Shown here in pieces: positions 28,474 to 38,075 of a stretch of 64,000 nt of DNA. The notes under the pieces were generated by a model. That model worked only from the letters and a program-made list of their open reading frames with translations. It was not told the origin of the DNA and did no database searches. This DNA comes from Paenibacillus oenotherae (GTDB lineage: Bacteria > Bacillota > Bacilli > Paenibacillales > Paenibacillaceae): NCBI RefSeq assembly GCF_019443105.1, contig NZ_JAHZIJ010000001.1:186001-250000 (forward strand). The letters are read 5' to 3'. Every line of letters begins with the position of its first letter. Position 1 is the first letter of the stretch. A program made the position numbers and the translations under genes.

Positions 28474-30573
28474 TTAAACCTCAATGCCGTCGTTCTCTTC
28501 GATAACTTCTTCGTTGAAATCACACTGGGTGCATTGATGGCGCGCGCCGCTGCGGTTCCGCTTCTCGACCAGGAGACTCTGGCATTGCGGGCATGGCTTG
28601 CCAACCGGCTTATCCCATGAGACATAATCGCAGCCCGGATATTGATCGCAGCCGTAGAAGAAACGTCCCTTCTTGCTGCGGCGCTCGATAATTTTGCCCT
28701 CGGCGCATTTGGGGCAAGCAACGCCGATATCCTTCACGATCGGCTTCGTATTCCGGCAATCCGGAAATCCCGAGCAGGCAAGGAACTTGCCGAAACGGCC
28801 CATCTTGTACACCATATGACTGCCGCACTTCTCGCATGTCTCTTCTGATATTTCATCTTGAATTTCTATCTCTTTCATTTCTTCTTCGGCAACCTCAAGA
28901 CGCTTCTCGAACGATTCGTAGAAGGAGCCGAGTACCCGCACCCAATCTTCCTTGCCGTCCTCCACATGGTCAAGATCATCTTCCATATGGGCGGTAAATT
29001 CGACGTCAAGAATTTCCGGGAAGAACTCCTCCATAAGCTGGATGACAAGATCGCCAAGCTCGGTTGGAATGAACTTCTTCTCTTCCATAGCAATATAACC
29101 GCGCTTCTGAATCGTCTCCAGTGTCGGTGCATATGTACTCGGACGTCCGATTCCGATCTCCTCCATCGTCCTTACCAGCCTTGCCTCTGTATAACGAGGC
29201 GGCGGCTGTGTAAAGTGCTGCTTGGGATCAATCAGTTCAGGAATCGCAATATTGCCGACAGCCAGAGGCGGCAGAAACTTCTCCTCGTCTGTTGCGCCGT
29301 CGTCGTTTCCTTCGACATAGATCTTCATAAAGCCGTGGAACTTCACCTTTGAGCCCACCGCTCTGAACATTGCCGTTCCAACCTTCAAATCAACGGCCAT
29401 CGTATCCAGTACTGCAGATGCCATTTGGCTGGCCACAAACCGCTCCCAGACAAGCTTGTAGAGACGGAACTGATCCCGGCTGAGAAACTCTTTCATCGTA
29501 TCCGGGTCACGGAGTACAGATGTGGGACGGATCGCTTCATGCGCATCCTGAGCATTGCTGTTCTTCTTCGCATAGATCCGGGGCTGATCAGGCACGAACC
29601 TGGCGCCATACTTCTCTTCGATATAAGCTTTGGCCTCTTCCTGCGCTACAGGAGAAATCCGCGTGGAATCTGTACGCATGTAAGTGATCAAGCCGACTGT
29701 GCCTTCCTTGCCAAGATCAACACCCTCATAGAGCTGCTGGGCGACTGACATCGTCTTGGAGGCACGGAATCCCAGCTTGCGGGCAGCTTCCTGCTGCAAG
29801 GAGCTCGTAATGAACGGAGCAGCAGGATTGCGCAGCCGCTCCTTCTCCTTCACTTCCGCAACGGTAAAGGAAGACGTGCCCATCGCTTGCAGCACTTCCT
29901 CCACATCCTGCTGACTTCCGAGTTCCCGCTTCTCGCCTTCAATGGAATGGAATTTAGCCTCGAAGGTTGCGGATTCATGCTTGAGCTGTGCCGTTATTGT
30001 CCAGTATTCCTCTGGAATAAATGCGTCAATCTCATTCTCCCGATCAATAATAAGCTTAACCGCAACAGATTGAACCCGCCCTGCCGACAACCCCTTCTTC
30101 ACTTTCTTCCATAGAAGCGGACTGATCTTGTAACCGACTAGCCGATCCAGTATTCTTCGCGCTTGCTGCGCATTAACCAGATCCATATTAATCGGTCTGG
30201 GCGACTTGAAAGCATCCTTCACCGCTTGCTTCGTAATCTCATTAAACACAACACGGCATGAATCGGTCTCATCGATCTCCAGATAGTGAGCCAAATGCCA
30301 GGCAATCGCTTCCCCTTCGCGATCCGGGTCAGCCGCGAGATATACTTTTTTCACTTTCTTTCTGGCATCCTTGAGCTCTTTGAGCACACTGCCTTTGCCG
30401 CGAATCGTTATATATTTTGGATTAAAATCATTATCAACTTCCACGCCGATCTGACTCTTCGGCAAGTCACGAATATGACCCATTGATGCTTTGACAATAA
30501 ATTTACTGCCAAGATATTTGCCAATCGTCTTTGCCTTTGCCGGTGATTCGACAATAACCAGTGAATCCGCCAT
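28474..30573 (-). CDS. topA: DNA topoisomerase I TopA
   Basis: TopA relaxes negative supercoils. The 699-aa protein starts [22 protein letters not shown] with a TOPRIM domain ([14 protein letters not shown] near residue 110). The active Tyr lies in [14 protein letters not shown] near residue 300. Three C-terminal zinc ribbons are visible: CEKCG...[15 protein letters not shown]...CDQYPGC and CPQCQS...CTQC. The ATG at 30573 is preferred over the open extension to 30624, which runs into dprA. Confidence 0.96.
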   Translation of the reverse strand: MADSLVIVESPAKAKTIGKYLGSKFIVKASMGHIRDLPKSQIGVEVDNDFNPKYITIRGKGSVLKELKDARKKVKKVYLAADPDREGEAIAWHLAHYLEIDETDSCRVVFNEITKQAVKDAFKSPRPINMDLVNAQQARRILDRLVGYKISPLLWKKVKKGLSAGRVQSVAVKLIIDRENEIDAFIPEEYWTITAQLKHESATFEAKFHSIEGEKRELGSQQDVEEVLQAMGTSSFTVAEVKEKERLRNPAAPFITSSLQQEAARKLGFRASKTMSVAQQLYEGVDLGKEGTVGLITYMRTDSTRISPVAQEEAKAYIEEKYGARFVPDQPRIYAKKNSNAQDAHEAIRPTSVLRDPDTMKEFLSRDQFRLYKLVWERFVASQMASAVLDTMAVDLKVGTAMFRAVGSKVKFHGFMKIYVEGNDDGATDEEKFLPPLAVGNIAIPELIDPKQHFTQPPPRYTEARLVRTMEEIGIGRPSTYAPTLETIQKRGYIAMEEKKFIPTELGDLVIQLMEEFFPEILDVEFTAHMEDDLDHVEDGKEDWVRVLGSFYESFEKRLEVAEEEMKEIEIQDEISEETCEKCGSHMVYKMGRFGKFLACSGFPDCRNTKPIVKDIGVACPKCAEGKIIERRSKKGRFFYGCDQYPGCDYVSWDKPVGKPCPQCQSLLVEKRNRSGARHQCTQCDFNEEVIEENDGIEV

Positions 30574-30598
30574 AGACGCGCCCCCTCTCCACAACAAA

Positions 30599-31705
30599 CT
30601 ACAATACACTATATATAGAACCACTATGCTGCTCGATCTTCCGTTTTATAGTTAAATTTATCAGAACTGCGTGCAAAAGTCCAAACGGCATTGAAGAAAG
30701 CTCAATAAGCTCATCCGTTGAACGCGGTTGATCCACTAGAAGCTGGAAAATATGCTCCTCCTGGGAAGTCAGCGGTTCCGAGCCTTTCGAGCCCCGTTCT
30801 CCCCCTGTCAGCCCTCCCGAAATGAGCCAGCTGTATTCCTCCATAATATCCACGATTGAGGTAATAAGCTTCGCACCGCTCCTGTTGATCAACCGGTTCG
30901 TGCCGATGCTTTTGGGTGAGGAGATTGTCCCTGGAACAGCGAATACTTCCCTGGACATCTCCAGCGCCATATCAGCCGTAATAAGCGAGCCGCTTTTCTC
31001 TGCGGCTTCAACAACGACAGTGCCAAGCGACAAGCCAGCAATAATGCGATTACGCAGCGGAAACAATCCGGGATGAATCGATGTTCCAAGCGGGGTCTCC
31101 GACACAAGGAGCCCACGCCCCGCGATTTCATTATAGAGTGACCGATTCTCAGCCGGGTATATGACATCAACAGGTGATCCAAGAACGGCAATCGTTCCGC
31201 CGCTGGCTCTCAGAGCGCCTTCATGCGCAATGCCATCAATCCCCCGGGCTAAACCGCTTACAACCGTAATGCCCTGCTCAGAAAGCCCTAAAGCAATATC
31301 CAGAGCAGCCTTCCGTCCATAAGCGGTCGGACCTCTTGTACCGACAATCGCAATCGAAGGCCGATTCAACAGCTCAAGATTCCCAATCGTATAAAGAACC
31401 CACGGCGGCTGCGGAATTTCGGACAGCAGTTCCGGATATCCGCCATCAAAGCGGGTAATAACATGGATTCCCCGTTTGTATAGTTGTTCGCAGCGACGGC
31501 CGATTTTGAGGTCTCCGAAAGCTTTCACAACAGCGCCCGCCTGCTCGGACCTCATGCCGACCGATGACATCCAGGCATTCGCTGTGAACCGTTGATAGCA
31601 ATCCCAAGCCCCGTATTCAACCACCTTGCGGATGGTCTGCCAGCCGATTCCGGGCAATTCATGAAGCGTTATGATCATTTCCTTGCGCATTTCTCCATCT
31701 GTCAC
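30599..31705 (-). CDS. dprA: DNA processing protein DprA (Smf)
   Basis: DprA loads RecA onto incoming single-stranded DNA during transformation. The 368-aa protein has an N-terminal helical domain ([19 protein letters not shown]). The Rossmann-like core shows [37 protein letters not shown] and [27 protein letters not shown]-terminal winged-helix DML1-type segment follows ([31 protein letters not shown]). The start is a GTG with GGAG 5 nt upstream. It lies between sucD and topA. Confidence 0.95.
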   Translation of the reverse strand: MTDGEMRKEMIITLHELPGIGWQTIRKVVEYGAWDCYQRFTANAWMSSVGMRSEQAGAVVKAFGDLKIGRRCEQLYKRGIHVITRFDGGYPELLSEIPQPPWVLYTIGNLELLNRPSIAIVGTRGPTAYGRKAALDIALGLSEQGITVVSGLARGIDGIAHEGALRASGGTIAVLGSPVDVIYPAENRSLYNEIAGRGLLVSETPLGTSIHPGLFPLRNRIIAGLSLGTVVVEAAEKSGSLITADMALEMSREVFAVPGTISSPKSIGTNRLINRSGAKLITSIVDIMEEYSWLISGGLTGGERGSKGSEPLTSQEEHIFQLLVDQPRSTDELIELSSMPFGLLHAVLINLTIKRKIEQHSGSIYSVL

Positions 31706-31794
31706 GGATGCTCCGTCCCTTCATAGGACGGCGTACATTCTTACCCTATTGTGCTTGAGCGTGATTCAGAATGCAAGCCGCACCTTAATATTAA

Positions 31795-31848
31795 TAAAAA
31801 AAAGCAACCTTCCGAAGCCCATATAACGGGTCTTCCGGAAGGTTGCTT
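31795..31848 (-). terminator. Intrinsic terminator after sucCD
   Basis: The arms 31802-31817 and 31832-31848 form a stem of about 16 bp with one bulge, and on the minus strand a run of eight T follows. It lies 68 bp past the sucD stop and upstream of dprA, so dprA-topA should have its own or read-through transcription. A weaker stem (AGTAGAG/CTCTACT) lies at 31874-31899. Confidence 0.88.
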
Positions 31849-31915
31849 ACCTTCTGTTTCAGCTATATATAATAGTAGAGTCATGTGCAGCACTCTACTC
31901 TCTAAGCGAGTTCGC

Positions 31916-32845
31916 CTAGTGCGTTTTACACTTTTCGAGCAAGCCTTTCTCTTCCAGAACGGTTACAAGCGTTGAGCCCATATCCGATGGAGTAGGAGCC
32001 ACTTTAATGCCGCAAGCTTCAAGCGTAGCGATCTTCTCAGCAGCTGTACCTTTACCGCCAGAGATAATTGCGCCAGCATGTCCCATACGTTTGCCTTCTG
32101 GCGCTGTTGCGCCGCCAATGAAGCCTACAACCGGCTTCGTCATATTGGCTTTCACCCATTCAGCCGCTTCTTCCTCTGCAGAACCGCCAATCTCACCGAT
32201 CATAATGACCGCATAAGTGTCCGGATCTTCATTGAACAGATTCAGAATATCGATGAATTCCGAGCCTTTAACAGGGTCGCCGCCAATACCGACTGCGGAG
32301 GATTGTCCGATGCCGCGAGTTGTTAATTGGTGAACCGCTTCGTAAGTAAGCGTACCGCTGCGGGAAACAACGCCCACATGTCCCTTGGTATGGATATAGC
32401 CTGGCATAATTCCGATCTTGCACTCGCCAGGTGTAATAACGCCCGGACAGTTAGGTCCGATCAGGCGTGTTTTGCGGCCTTCCATGTAACGGCTAACTTT
32501 AACCATGTCCAGAACCGGAATGCCTTCTGTAATACAGATGACAAGGTCAAGCTCCGCATCGACAGCTTCCATGATGGAATCTGCTGCGAAAGCCGGCGGT
32601 ACATAAATAACAGAAGCTGTAGCACCGGTTGCTTTAACAGCTTCCACCACCGTATTGAATACCGGTAGCGAAACGGTTGAACCGTTCTCCAGCGTGATGT
32701 CCACGTTCGTGCCGCCTTTGCCCGGCGTTACGCCGCCGACCATTTGCGTGCCGTAATCGAGGGCGCCTTTCGCATGAAACAACCCTGTAGCGCCGGTAAT
32801 GCCCTGGGTGATCACTTTTGTATCTTTGCCTACCAAAATGCTCAT
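31916..32845 (-). CDS. sucD: Succinyl-CoA synthetase alpha subunit SucD
   Basis: SucD binds CoA and carries the phospho-histidine of the TCA-cycle enzyme that converts succinyl-CoA to succinate with ATP or GTP formation. The 309-aa protein has the CoA-binding N-terminal Rossmann fold ([20 protein letters not shown]), the family motif [20 protein letters not shown], and the active His in [18 protein letters not shown]. It lies 56 bp after sucC. Confidence 0.97.
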   Translation of the reverse strand: MSILVGKDTKVITQGITGATGLFHAKGALDYGTQMVGGVTPGKGGTNVDITLENGSTVSLPVFNTVVEAVKATGATASVIYVPPAFAADSIMEAVDAELDLVICITEGIPVLDMVKVSRYMEGRKTRLIGPNCPGVITPGECKIGIMPGYIHTKGHVGVVSRSGTLTYEAVHQLTTRGIGQSSAVGIGGDPVKGSEFIDILNLFNEDPDTYAVIMIGEIGGSAEEEAAEWVKANMTKPVVGFIGGATAPEGKRMGHAGAIISGGKGTAAEKIATLEACGIKVAPTPSDMGSTLVTVLEEKGLLEKCKTH

Positions 32846-32901
32846 CGAAACTCACATCCCCTATATGAATTCGTATGCCGCTAAGCGCGAACCTTCTGTC
32901 C

Positions 32902-34062
32902 TTACTTCACAAGCGCGACGATCTTCTGCGCACCATCGGCCATGGAGTCTGCGGCCACGATGTTCAGTCCCGATTCGTTCAAAATCTTTTTGCCAAGCTC
33001 AACGTTGGTACCTTCCAGACGAACGACAAGCGGACGGTCCAGACCGATTTGCTTAGCTGCTTCCACAACACCATTCGCGATGACATCGCACTTCATGATG
33101 CCGCCGAAAATGTTAACGAAAATGCCTTTTACTTTCTCGTCAGAGAGAATGATTTTGAAGGCTTCCGTTACTTTCTCCGTCGTCGCACCGCCCCCAACAT
33201 CGAGGAAGTTGGCAGGGTCGCCGCCGTAATATTTGATAATGTCCATCGTCGCCATTGCAAGACCCGCGCCGTTAACCATACAGCCGATATTGCCGTCCAG
33301 CGCGATATAGCTCAGGTCGAATTTGGACGCTTCGATTTCCTTCTCATCTTCCTCTTCCAGATCGCGCAGCTCCAGAATATCCTTATGACGGTAGAGCGCG
33401 TTGGAATCGAAATTCAGCTTGGCGTCAAGCGCCATTACGTTGCCGTCACCAGTAACGACAAGCGGGTTAATCTCCGCAATGGAGCAGTCTTTCTCCTCAA
33501 ATGCACGGTACAGGGCCAGCATAAACTTAGCCGCTTTGCCTACCAGCTCATTCGGGATATTGATGGCATAAGCCAGTTTGCGGGCTTGGAACACCTGCAG
33601 GCCAACAGCCGGATCAACGACCTCTTTGAAAATTTTCTCAGGCGAGTGAGCAGCGACCTCTTCGATCTCTGTACCGCCCTCTTCGGATGCCATCATTACG
33701 ATACGTCCTGTACCGCGGTCAACAACGACACCTACATAGTACTCTTTCTTAATGTCGCAGCCCTGCTCGATGAGCAGACGCTTCACTTCTTTGCCTTCCG
33801 GCCCTGTTTGGTGCGTAACGAGCACCTTGCCCAAAATTTCGCTGGCATAGGTACGAACCTCGTCCAAGCCTTTGGCAACTTTAACGCCGCCTGCTTTACC
33901 GCGGCCACCTGCATGGATTTGCGCTTTCACAACGACAACCGGTGTTCCTAGAGCTTTGGCAGCCTCCACCGCTTCGTCGACAGAAAATGCCACTTTACCT
34001 TCAGGGACGACAACCCCGTATTGCTTCAGCACTTCTTTACCCTGATACTCATGGATATTCAT
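32902..34062 (-). CDS. sucC: Succinyl-CoA synthetase beta subunit SucC
   Basis: SucC is the ATP-grasp subunit of succinyl-CoA synthetase. The 386-aa protein shows [22 protein letters not shown] at the N-terminus. [19 protein letters not shown] is the nucleotide-binding loop, [11 protein letters not shown] is present, and [22 protein letters not shown] with [10 protein letters not shown] lies near the C-terminus. A 17-bp perfect palindrome lies about 130 bp upstream of the start codon. Confidence 0.97.
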   Translation of the reverse strand: MNIHEYQGKEVLKQYGVVVPEGKVAFSVDEAVEAAKALGTPVVVVKAQIHAGGRGKAGGVKVAKGLDEVRTYASEILGKVLVTHQTGPEGKEVKRLLIEQGCDIKKEYYVGVVVDRGTGRIVMMASEEGGTEIEEVAAHSPEKIFKEVVDPAVGLQVFQARKLAYAINIPNELVGKAAKFMLALYRAFEEKDCSIAEINPLVVTGDGNVMALDAKLNFDSNALYRHKDILELRDLEEEDEKEIEASKFDLSYIALDGNIGCMVNGAGLAMATMDIIKYYGGDPANFLDVGGGATTEKVTEAFKIILSDEKVKGIFVNIFGGIMKCDVIANGVVEAAKQIGLDRPLVVRLEGTNVELGKKILNESGLNIVAADSMADGAQKIVALVK

Positions 34063-34405
34063 TGACGATATTCCTCCTGTCCGCAGTCATATCCTACGTA
34101 TGTACACAAAACCTTACTCATTGTAACACGTTTCCTCTTGCCTTTCCTTATTTTTTCACTAGATTAAACCCATCATTTTTGATATCAGTTTCATCTCATA
34201 TTGAGATGGAATCCTGTCAATTGATCGCTTAATTTGACCTATAGGAGCAGCCTGTTCCATAGAGATAGTACCAGCCAAAGTGTAGTATAGCCAATTGCCG
34301 GATTTATATTGCGGCCGATCCCGCTATGAGGCAAATTTTGACGAAAAAGCTCGATTGGAGAGATTGCCGAAGCCGGCAAAATGAAAGTGGAAATTGTGCT
34401 GGACA
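34063..34405. other. Intergenic region between divergent sucC and comM
   Basis: No gene is seen. On the minus strand a TACAAT hexamer at about 34120-34125 could be a -10 for sucC, but no clear -35 is present. The main feature is the palindrome at 34192-34208. The right part (34220-34400) shows no recognisable structure apart from the comM promoter, listed separately. Confidence 0.5.
34192..34208. promoter_or_regulatory. Perfect 17-bp palindrome upstream of sucC
   Basis: CATCTCA-TAT-TGAGATG is perfectly symmetrical (7-3-7). It is about 130 bp upstream of sucC and 200 bp upstream of the comM promoter, so it may be an operator for sucCD. I do not recognise it as the site of a known regulator; it does not match the CcpC, CcpA or CodY consensus. 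Confidence 0.45.
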
Positions 34406-34435
34406 TTGACAGCACTTCCCCGTCTGTACTATGAT
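34406..34435 (+). promoter_or_regulatory. Sigma-A promoter of the comM-like gene
   Basis: TTGACA (34406-34411), an 18-bp spacer and TATGAT (34430-34435) form a strong sigma-A-type promoter. The expected start point is near 34442, giving a leader of about 68 nt before the ATG at 34510. That leader contains the hairpin at 34474-34500. Confidence 0.8.
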
Positions 34436-34473
34436 CAGTGGAGAAGATAAGTGGATACGGATCTGTGAGGAAG

Positions 34474-34500
34474 CACCTTCAGCCGATAATGGCGGAGGTG
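34474..34500 (+). promoter_or_regulatory. Leader hairpin that covers the comM-like ribosome site
   Basis: The arm CACCTTCAGCC (34474-34484) pairs with GGCGGAGGTG (34491-34500): ten pairs including one G-T, with one bulged A and a six-base loop. The right arm contains GGAGGTG, the Shine-Dalgarno sequence of the ATG at 34510. Folding would hide the ribosome site, which suggests translational control. The nature of any trigger is unknown and I do not recognise a known riboswitch class. Confidence 0.5.
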
Positions 34501-34509
34501 TGTTTTGTT

Positions 34510-36075
34510 ATGTACAGAAATGTTTGGAGCGGAAGTGTTTACGGAGTAGAAGGACGGTTAATTGCGGTTGAAGTCGATTTGTGCAACGGGCTTCCTCTGG
34601 TCAATGTAGTAGGGCTGCCAGACCCTGCGGTACGTGAATCTATTGACCGGGTCAGGGCCGCAGTCAAAAACTGCGGATTCACCTTTCCGCTGCAGCGCAT
34701 TACAGTTAATCTCGCTCCCGCTGATCTGCGAAAAGAAGGAACCGCCTTCGATCTGGCTATCGCAGTCGGCATTCTGACAGCCAGCGGACAGCTCGGCTAC
34801 GAGCCCTTCAACAATACGCTCATTCTGGGCGAGTTGGCATTGAATGGAGAAATAAGGGCCGTCTCCGGTGTGCTGGCGATGGTGGAACAAGCCAAGCATA
34901 ACGGGTTCACACGGGTTCTTGTCCCTGTCGGAAACGCGCTTGAAGCCTCCTTTATCCATGGTCTGGAGTTATATGCGATCTCGCATTTGCAGGAGCTGGC
35001 AGAATGCAATAATGGCAGATGGGATCATTTCCGCTTCAATAGTCATGCTAAGAACAGCGATAGCGTCTATGAGAGGGCAGTCCATACAGGAGGCGATTAC
35101 GGCGATGTGCTCGGCCAGCATCATGCAAAGCGGGCGCTGCTCATTGCGGCCGCAGGCCGGCATAACGTACTGTTCACCGGACCGCCTGGAACCGGGAAAA
35201 CGATGCTTGTACGGAGATTGCCGGGCATCATGCCTCCTCTGGATGAGCGGGAAGCGCTGCAAGTAACGAAAATTTATAGTGCAGCCGGGAAGCTGCCAGG
35301 CGGGTTCCCCTCCCTGATGCGCGAGCGTCCCTTCCGTGCGCCGCATCACACCATTTCGGCAGCCGGTCTTGTTGGGGGCGGCTCCATTCCACGACCCGGA
35401 GAGGTTACTTTGGCGCATCATGGCGTTCTCTTTCTCGATGAATTGCCGGAGTTCTCAAGGAGCTCGCTTGAAGTGCTCAGACAGCCGCTGGAAGACCGTG
35501 AAGTAACAATTGCCAGATCAAGAGCTGTGTTCCGGTTCCCATCCCAATTTTTGCTTGCGACCTCAATGAATCCATGCCCTTGCGGGTTCCACACACATGA
35601 GACTGAGGAGCAGCGCTGCCAATGCAGCAGCGGTGCTATCGCCCGCTACAGAGCGAAAATATCCGGTCCATTGCTGGATCGAATCGACATGCACATCGAG
35701 GTGTCCAGGCCGCAAGCACCGGAGCGCTTGAAGCCCGGAATGACATCGGAGGAAATGCGGCAAATTGTACATTGCGCCTATAACCGCCAGCAGGAGCGAC
35801 TTCAAGAGCAGCCCCGCGGAGGAGGCCGCCCGCTTGCCGAACTGGCTGGCCACTCTCTGCGAAGAGCAGTCTCCTTATCGAAAGAAGCTGACAAGCTGCT
35901 TCGTGCCGTGTTTGATTCGCTTGGCATCAGCTTGCGGGCTCATGACCGCATATTGAAGCTGGCTCGGACCATTGCCGATATTGAAGGCAGCGGATCCATT
36001 GAAGCTGAGCATGTTGCCGAAGCGGTCAGCTATCGCAGCTTGGATCGTCAGCTGCAGACACTAGATGCGCGATAA
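34510..36075 (+). CDS. ComM/YifB-type magnesium-chelatase-like AAA+ ATPase
   Basis: Members of this family (ComM in Haemophilus and Vibrio) are hexameric helicases that extend branch migration during natural transformation. From ATG 34510 the protein has 521 aa. It has an N-terminal Lon-like/ChlI domain (VEGRLIAVEVDLCNGLPLVNVVGLPD) and Walker A FTGPPGTGKTMLVRRLPG near residue 220. Walker B is LFLDELPEFSRSSLEVLRQPLEDRE, a zinc-type Cys cluster lies in NPCPCG...CQCS, and a C-terminal helical domain follows. An extension to 34438 would start inside the leader and is rejected. It is a single-gene unit with its own promoter. Confidence 0.9.
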   Translation: MYRNVWSGSVYGVEGRLIAVEVDLCNGLPLVNVVGLPDPAVRESIDRVRAAVKNCGFTFPLQRITVNLAPADLRKEGTAFDLAIAVGILTASGQLGYEPFNNTLILGELALNGEIRAVSGVLAMVEQAKHNGFTRVLVPVGNALEASFIHGLELYAISHLQELAECNNGRWDHFRFNSHAKNSDSVYERAVHTGGDYGDVLGQHHAKRALLIAAAGRHNVLFTGPPGTGKTMLVRRLPGIMPPLDEREALQVTKIYSAAGKLPGGFPSLMRERPFRAPHHTISAAGLVGGGSIPRPGEVTLAHHGVLFLDELPEFSRSSLEVLRQPLEDREVTIARSRAVFRFPSQFLLATSMNPCPCGFHTHETEEQRCQCSSGAIARYRAKISGPLLDRIDMHIEVSRPQAPERLKPGMTSEEMRQIVHCAYNRQQERLQEQPRGGGRPLAELAGHSLRRAVSLSKEADKLLRAVFDSLGISLRAHDRILKLARTIADIEGSGSIEAEHVAEAVSYRSLDRQLQTLDAR

Positions 36076-36125
36076 GACTGGCAAGCTTTCGCCTGTCAGA
36101 AGCGGCGGTAATGGCGGCTAAATAT

Positions 36126-36140
36126 AATTTTCAGAAATTT
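36126..36140. promoter_or_regulatory. Candidate CodY box upstream of namA
   Basis: AATTTTCAGAAATTT matches the published CodY consensus AATTTTCWGAAAATT at 14 of 15 positions. It lies about 25 bp upstream of the weak promoter proposed for namA and 75 bp before its ATG. Repression of namA by CodY under nutrient-rich conditions is inferred from position only. Confidence 0.6.
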
Positions 36141-36166
36141 TGTGTAGCATCTTTCGGCCAATACAG

Positions 36167-36194
36167 TTACAATACAATAAAATAAAGATACTAT
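36167..36194 (+). promoter_or_regulatory. Possible namA promoter
   Basis: TTACAA (36167-36172), a 16-bp spacer and TACTAT (36189-36194) are the best-placed hexamers before namA. The region is AT-rich, so chance matches are likely. Confidence 0.3.
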
Positions 36195-36215
36195 AAAAAA
36201 TAAAGGAGATTCCAT

Positions 36216-37238
36216 ATGACCGATCATTTGTATTCCCCTATCACGATAAGCAACCTTGAACTAAAAAATAGAATAGTTATGCCGCCAATGTGCCAATACT
36301 CTGTTGAAGCCCATGACGGCACGCCGACTGACTGGCATTTTGTCCATTATGTATCCCGCGCAGTGGGCGGAACCGGACTGATCATTATCGAAATGACGGA
36401 CGTAGAGCCTGATGGCCGCATCTCGGATCGGGATCTGGGCTTATGGTCTGATGAGCAAATTCCGGCCTTCAAGCGGATCATTGATGAATCACATAAATAC
36501 GGCGCCAAGGTTGCCATCCAAATTGCACATGCCGGACGAAAGGCAGAAGATGCGCCAGAACCAGTCGGCCCCTCGGATATTCCGGTAAGCGCCGACTATA
36601 AGAAGCCACGTGCGCTCACGACAGAGGAAGTGCGGAGCATGGTGGTGAAATTCAAGGAGGCAGCAAGGAGAGCCGTTGAAGCGGGTGTTGATACGATTGA
36701 GCTGCATGGGGCACACGGATACTTGATTCATCAGTTCCATTCTCCGTCGATCAACAATAGAGACGATGAATACGGCAAGGATCTTGCCAAATTCGGAGTC
36801 GAAGTCATCCAGGCCGTTAAGAGCGTCCTGCCCCAAGGGATGCCGCTTATTATGAGGATTTCGGCCGTGGAGTATATGGACGGCGGATATGATCTCGAAC
36901 ACAGCATTGCGATCAGCAAGCGCTATAAGGACGCTGGTGTTGATATTTTCCATGTATCCAGCGGCGGAGAAGGCCCTGCGGGCGCAAGAAAGCCCGGCAA
37001 TTACCCTGGCTATCAAGTGCCTATGGCCCGCGCTATCAAGCAAGCGCTAGAGGTGCCGGTCATTGCCGTCGGCAATCTGGATGATCCCAAACTGGCCGAG
37101 GCGACAATCGCCAATGGGGATGCGGATCTTATCGGCGTGGCGCGCGGAATGCTGCGCGACCCTTACTGGGCTCTTCACGCAATTCAAGCTGTCAGCAAAG
37201 AAGGAACGCCGCCACCGCAATATTTGCGAGCCTATTGA
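36216..37238 (+). CDS. namA: NADPH dehydrogenase NamA (old yellow enzyme, YqjM-like)
   Basis: NamA is an FMN-dependent ene-reductase that reduces activated C=C bonds of enals, enones and nitro compounds with NADPH, linked to oxidative-stress response in Bacillus YqjM. The 340-aa TIM barrel shows NRIVMPPMCQYSV with the class-specific Cys, IQIAHAGRKAE, ELHGAHGYLIHQFHSP (the substrate-binding pair appears as HGAH), and IGVARGMLRDPYWALHA. AAAGGAG precedes the ATG. It is a separate plus-strand unit between comM and the repeat-rich spacer. Confidence 0.94.
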   Translation: MTDHLYSPITISNLELKNRIVMPPMCQYSVEAHDGTPTDWHFVHYVSRAVGGTGLIIIEMTDVEPDGRISDRDLGLWSDEQIPAFKRIIDESHKYGAKVAIQIAHAGRKAEDAPEPVGPSDIPVSADYKKPRALTTEEVRSMVVKFKEAARRAVEAGVDTIELHGAHGYLIHQFHSPSINNRDDEYGKDLAKFGVEVIQAVKSVLPQGMPLIMRISAVEYMDGGYDLEHSIAISKRYKDAGVDIFHVSSGGEGPAGARKPGNYPGYQVPMARAIKQALEVPVIAVGNLDDPKLAEATIANGDADLIGVARGMLRDPYWALHAIQAVSKEGTPPPQYLRAY

Positions 37239-37329
37239 TTGTCGATTATTGCGGGCTCGCTGTTGGCGCTGCATGGGAAAGAGTGGATGTTCGTCAAATA
37301 AAGATGTAGTATGCTGACAATGATGAATG

Positions 37330-37556
37330 CATGAAAGATGAATGGTGAGTTACGAATGATGAATGATGAATGATGTGTGACGATGATAAATGACGATGAT
37401 GAATGACGATGATGAATGATGAAAGATGAATGACTAGGAATTAGGAATGAATAATGGGTGACGAGGGACGAATACCGAAAGACGAATGTAAATATCGATA
37501 GACGATTGATGAATAATGAATGCCGAAAGACTAAAGATGACGAAGACGAATTGAAG
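37330..37556. repeat. Degenerate GATGAAT-type simple repeat
   Basis: About 230 bp made of variants of GATGAAT, GATGATGAAT and GACGAAT, without a fixed period. It follows the namA stop by 90 bp. No coding sense: stops occur in every frame on the plus strand and the minus-strand open frame is Ser/His/Ile-rich only because of the repeat. Confidence 0.75.
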
Positions 37557-37577
37557 TCCCGACTCACAAGTAAAAGG

Positions 37578-37624
37578 AAAAAGCATCCAAAACCACAGTT
37601 AAAAGTGGCACCGGATGCTTTTTT
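37578..37624. terminator. Bidirectional terminator after namA
   Basis: AAAAAGCATCC (37578-37588) pairs with GGATGCTTTTTT (37613-37624), and an inner CCAC/GTGG stem extends it. U runs follow on both strands. It would stop namA transcription some 340 bp after the stop codon and any minus-strand RNA arriving from yraN. Confidence 0.85.
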
Positions 37625-37760
37625 GCTATCATTCGCATTCCGGAAGGAACACATAATTTGAACGAATCCTCCGCAATGGTGACATGAAAGCAGCACTCAA
37701 GAACACGCTCCACTAACGAAAGCAGCGCTTGACTTCATCTCGACAGGTCAGAGAAGAATT

Positions 37761-37945
37761 CATGCGTAAGCGCAGGAATTCCATTAGAAAAAGCCATTTC
37801 TGGACGAATGCCTGCAATTAGGCAGGAATATGAAGCGAAATGGGCCGCGATGATAAATATGGTTGAAATTCCTGCTTATTGGCAGGTATTTCATCTTAAA
37901 CAAGCTAAATCGAATAATAAAACTGCGTTTTTGCAAGTATTTTGA
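37761..37945. repeat. Four-stem-loop intergenic element, copy 1
   Basis: Four 16-bp units of the form CCTGC-N6-GCAGG start at 37761, 37811, 37871 and 37922 (spacing 50, 60, 51). The TGC/GCA core holds in all four; outer positions vary. The flanks are AT-rich (often followed by AAT or TATT). A second element with the same unit and nearly the same spacing is at 53444-53621, in the same orientation. The region from 37625 to 38075 otherwise holds nothing recognisable. No named repeat family is known to me for it. Confidence 0.7.
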
Positions 37946-38075
37946 CGTTAGTGAAGTCGCATCCTAGGCAGGGATATTGTAAATGTGTGAAGAGCCGAAG
38001 TGACCACCCAGCTACTATCCTCATCTGCTCAACATTCCAATATGTTCAATCACAGCAATCAGGCAGTGAGCGTCA

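Noticed and set aside
32875-33951. 358-aa plus-strand open frame antisense to sucC
   Set aside because: Full-length conserved sucC lies opposite; no ribosome site and no domain.
34438-34509. Upstream extension of the comM-like protein from GTG 34438
   Set aside because: The GTG lies immediately downstream of the promoter -10, has no ribosome site, and the extra residues are not family-like.
37232-37696. 154-aa minus-strand open frame rich in Ser, His and Ile
   Set aside because: It is the reverse of the GATGAAT repeat and runs across the namA terminator. No start signal or recognisable domain.
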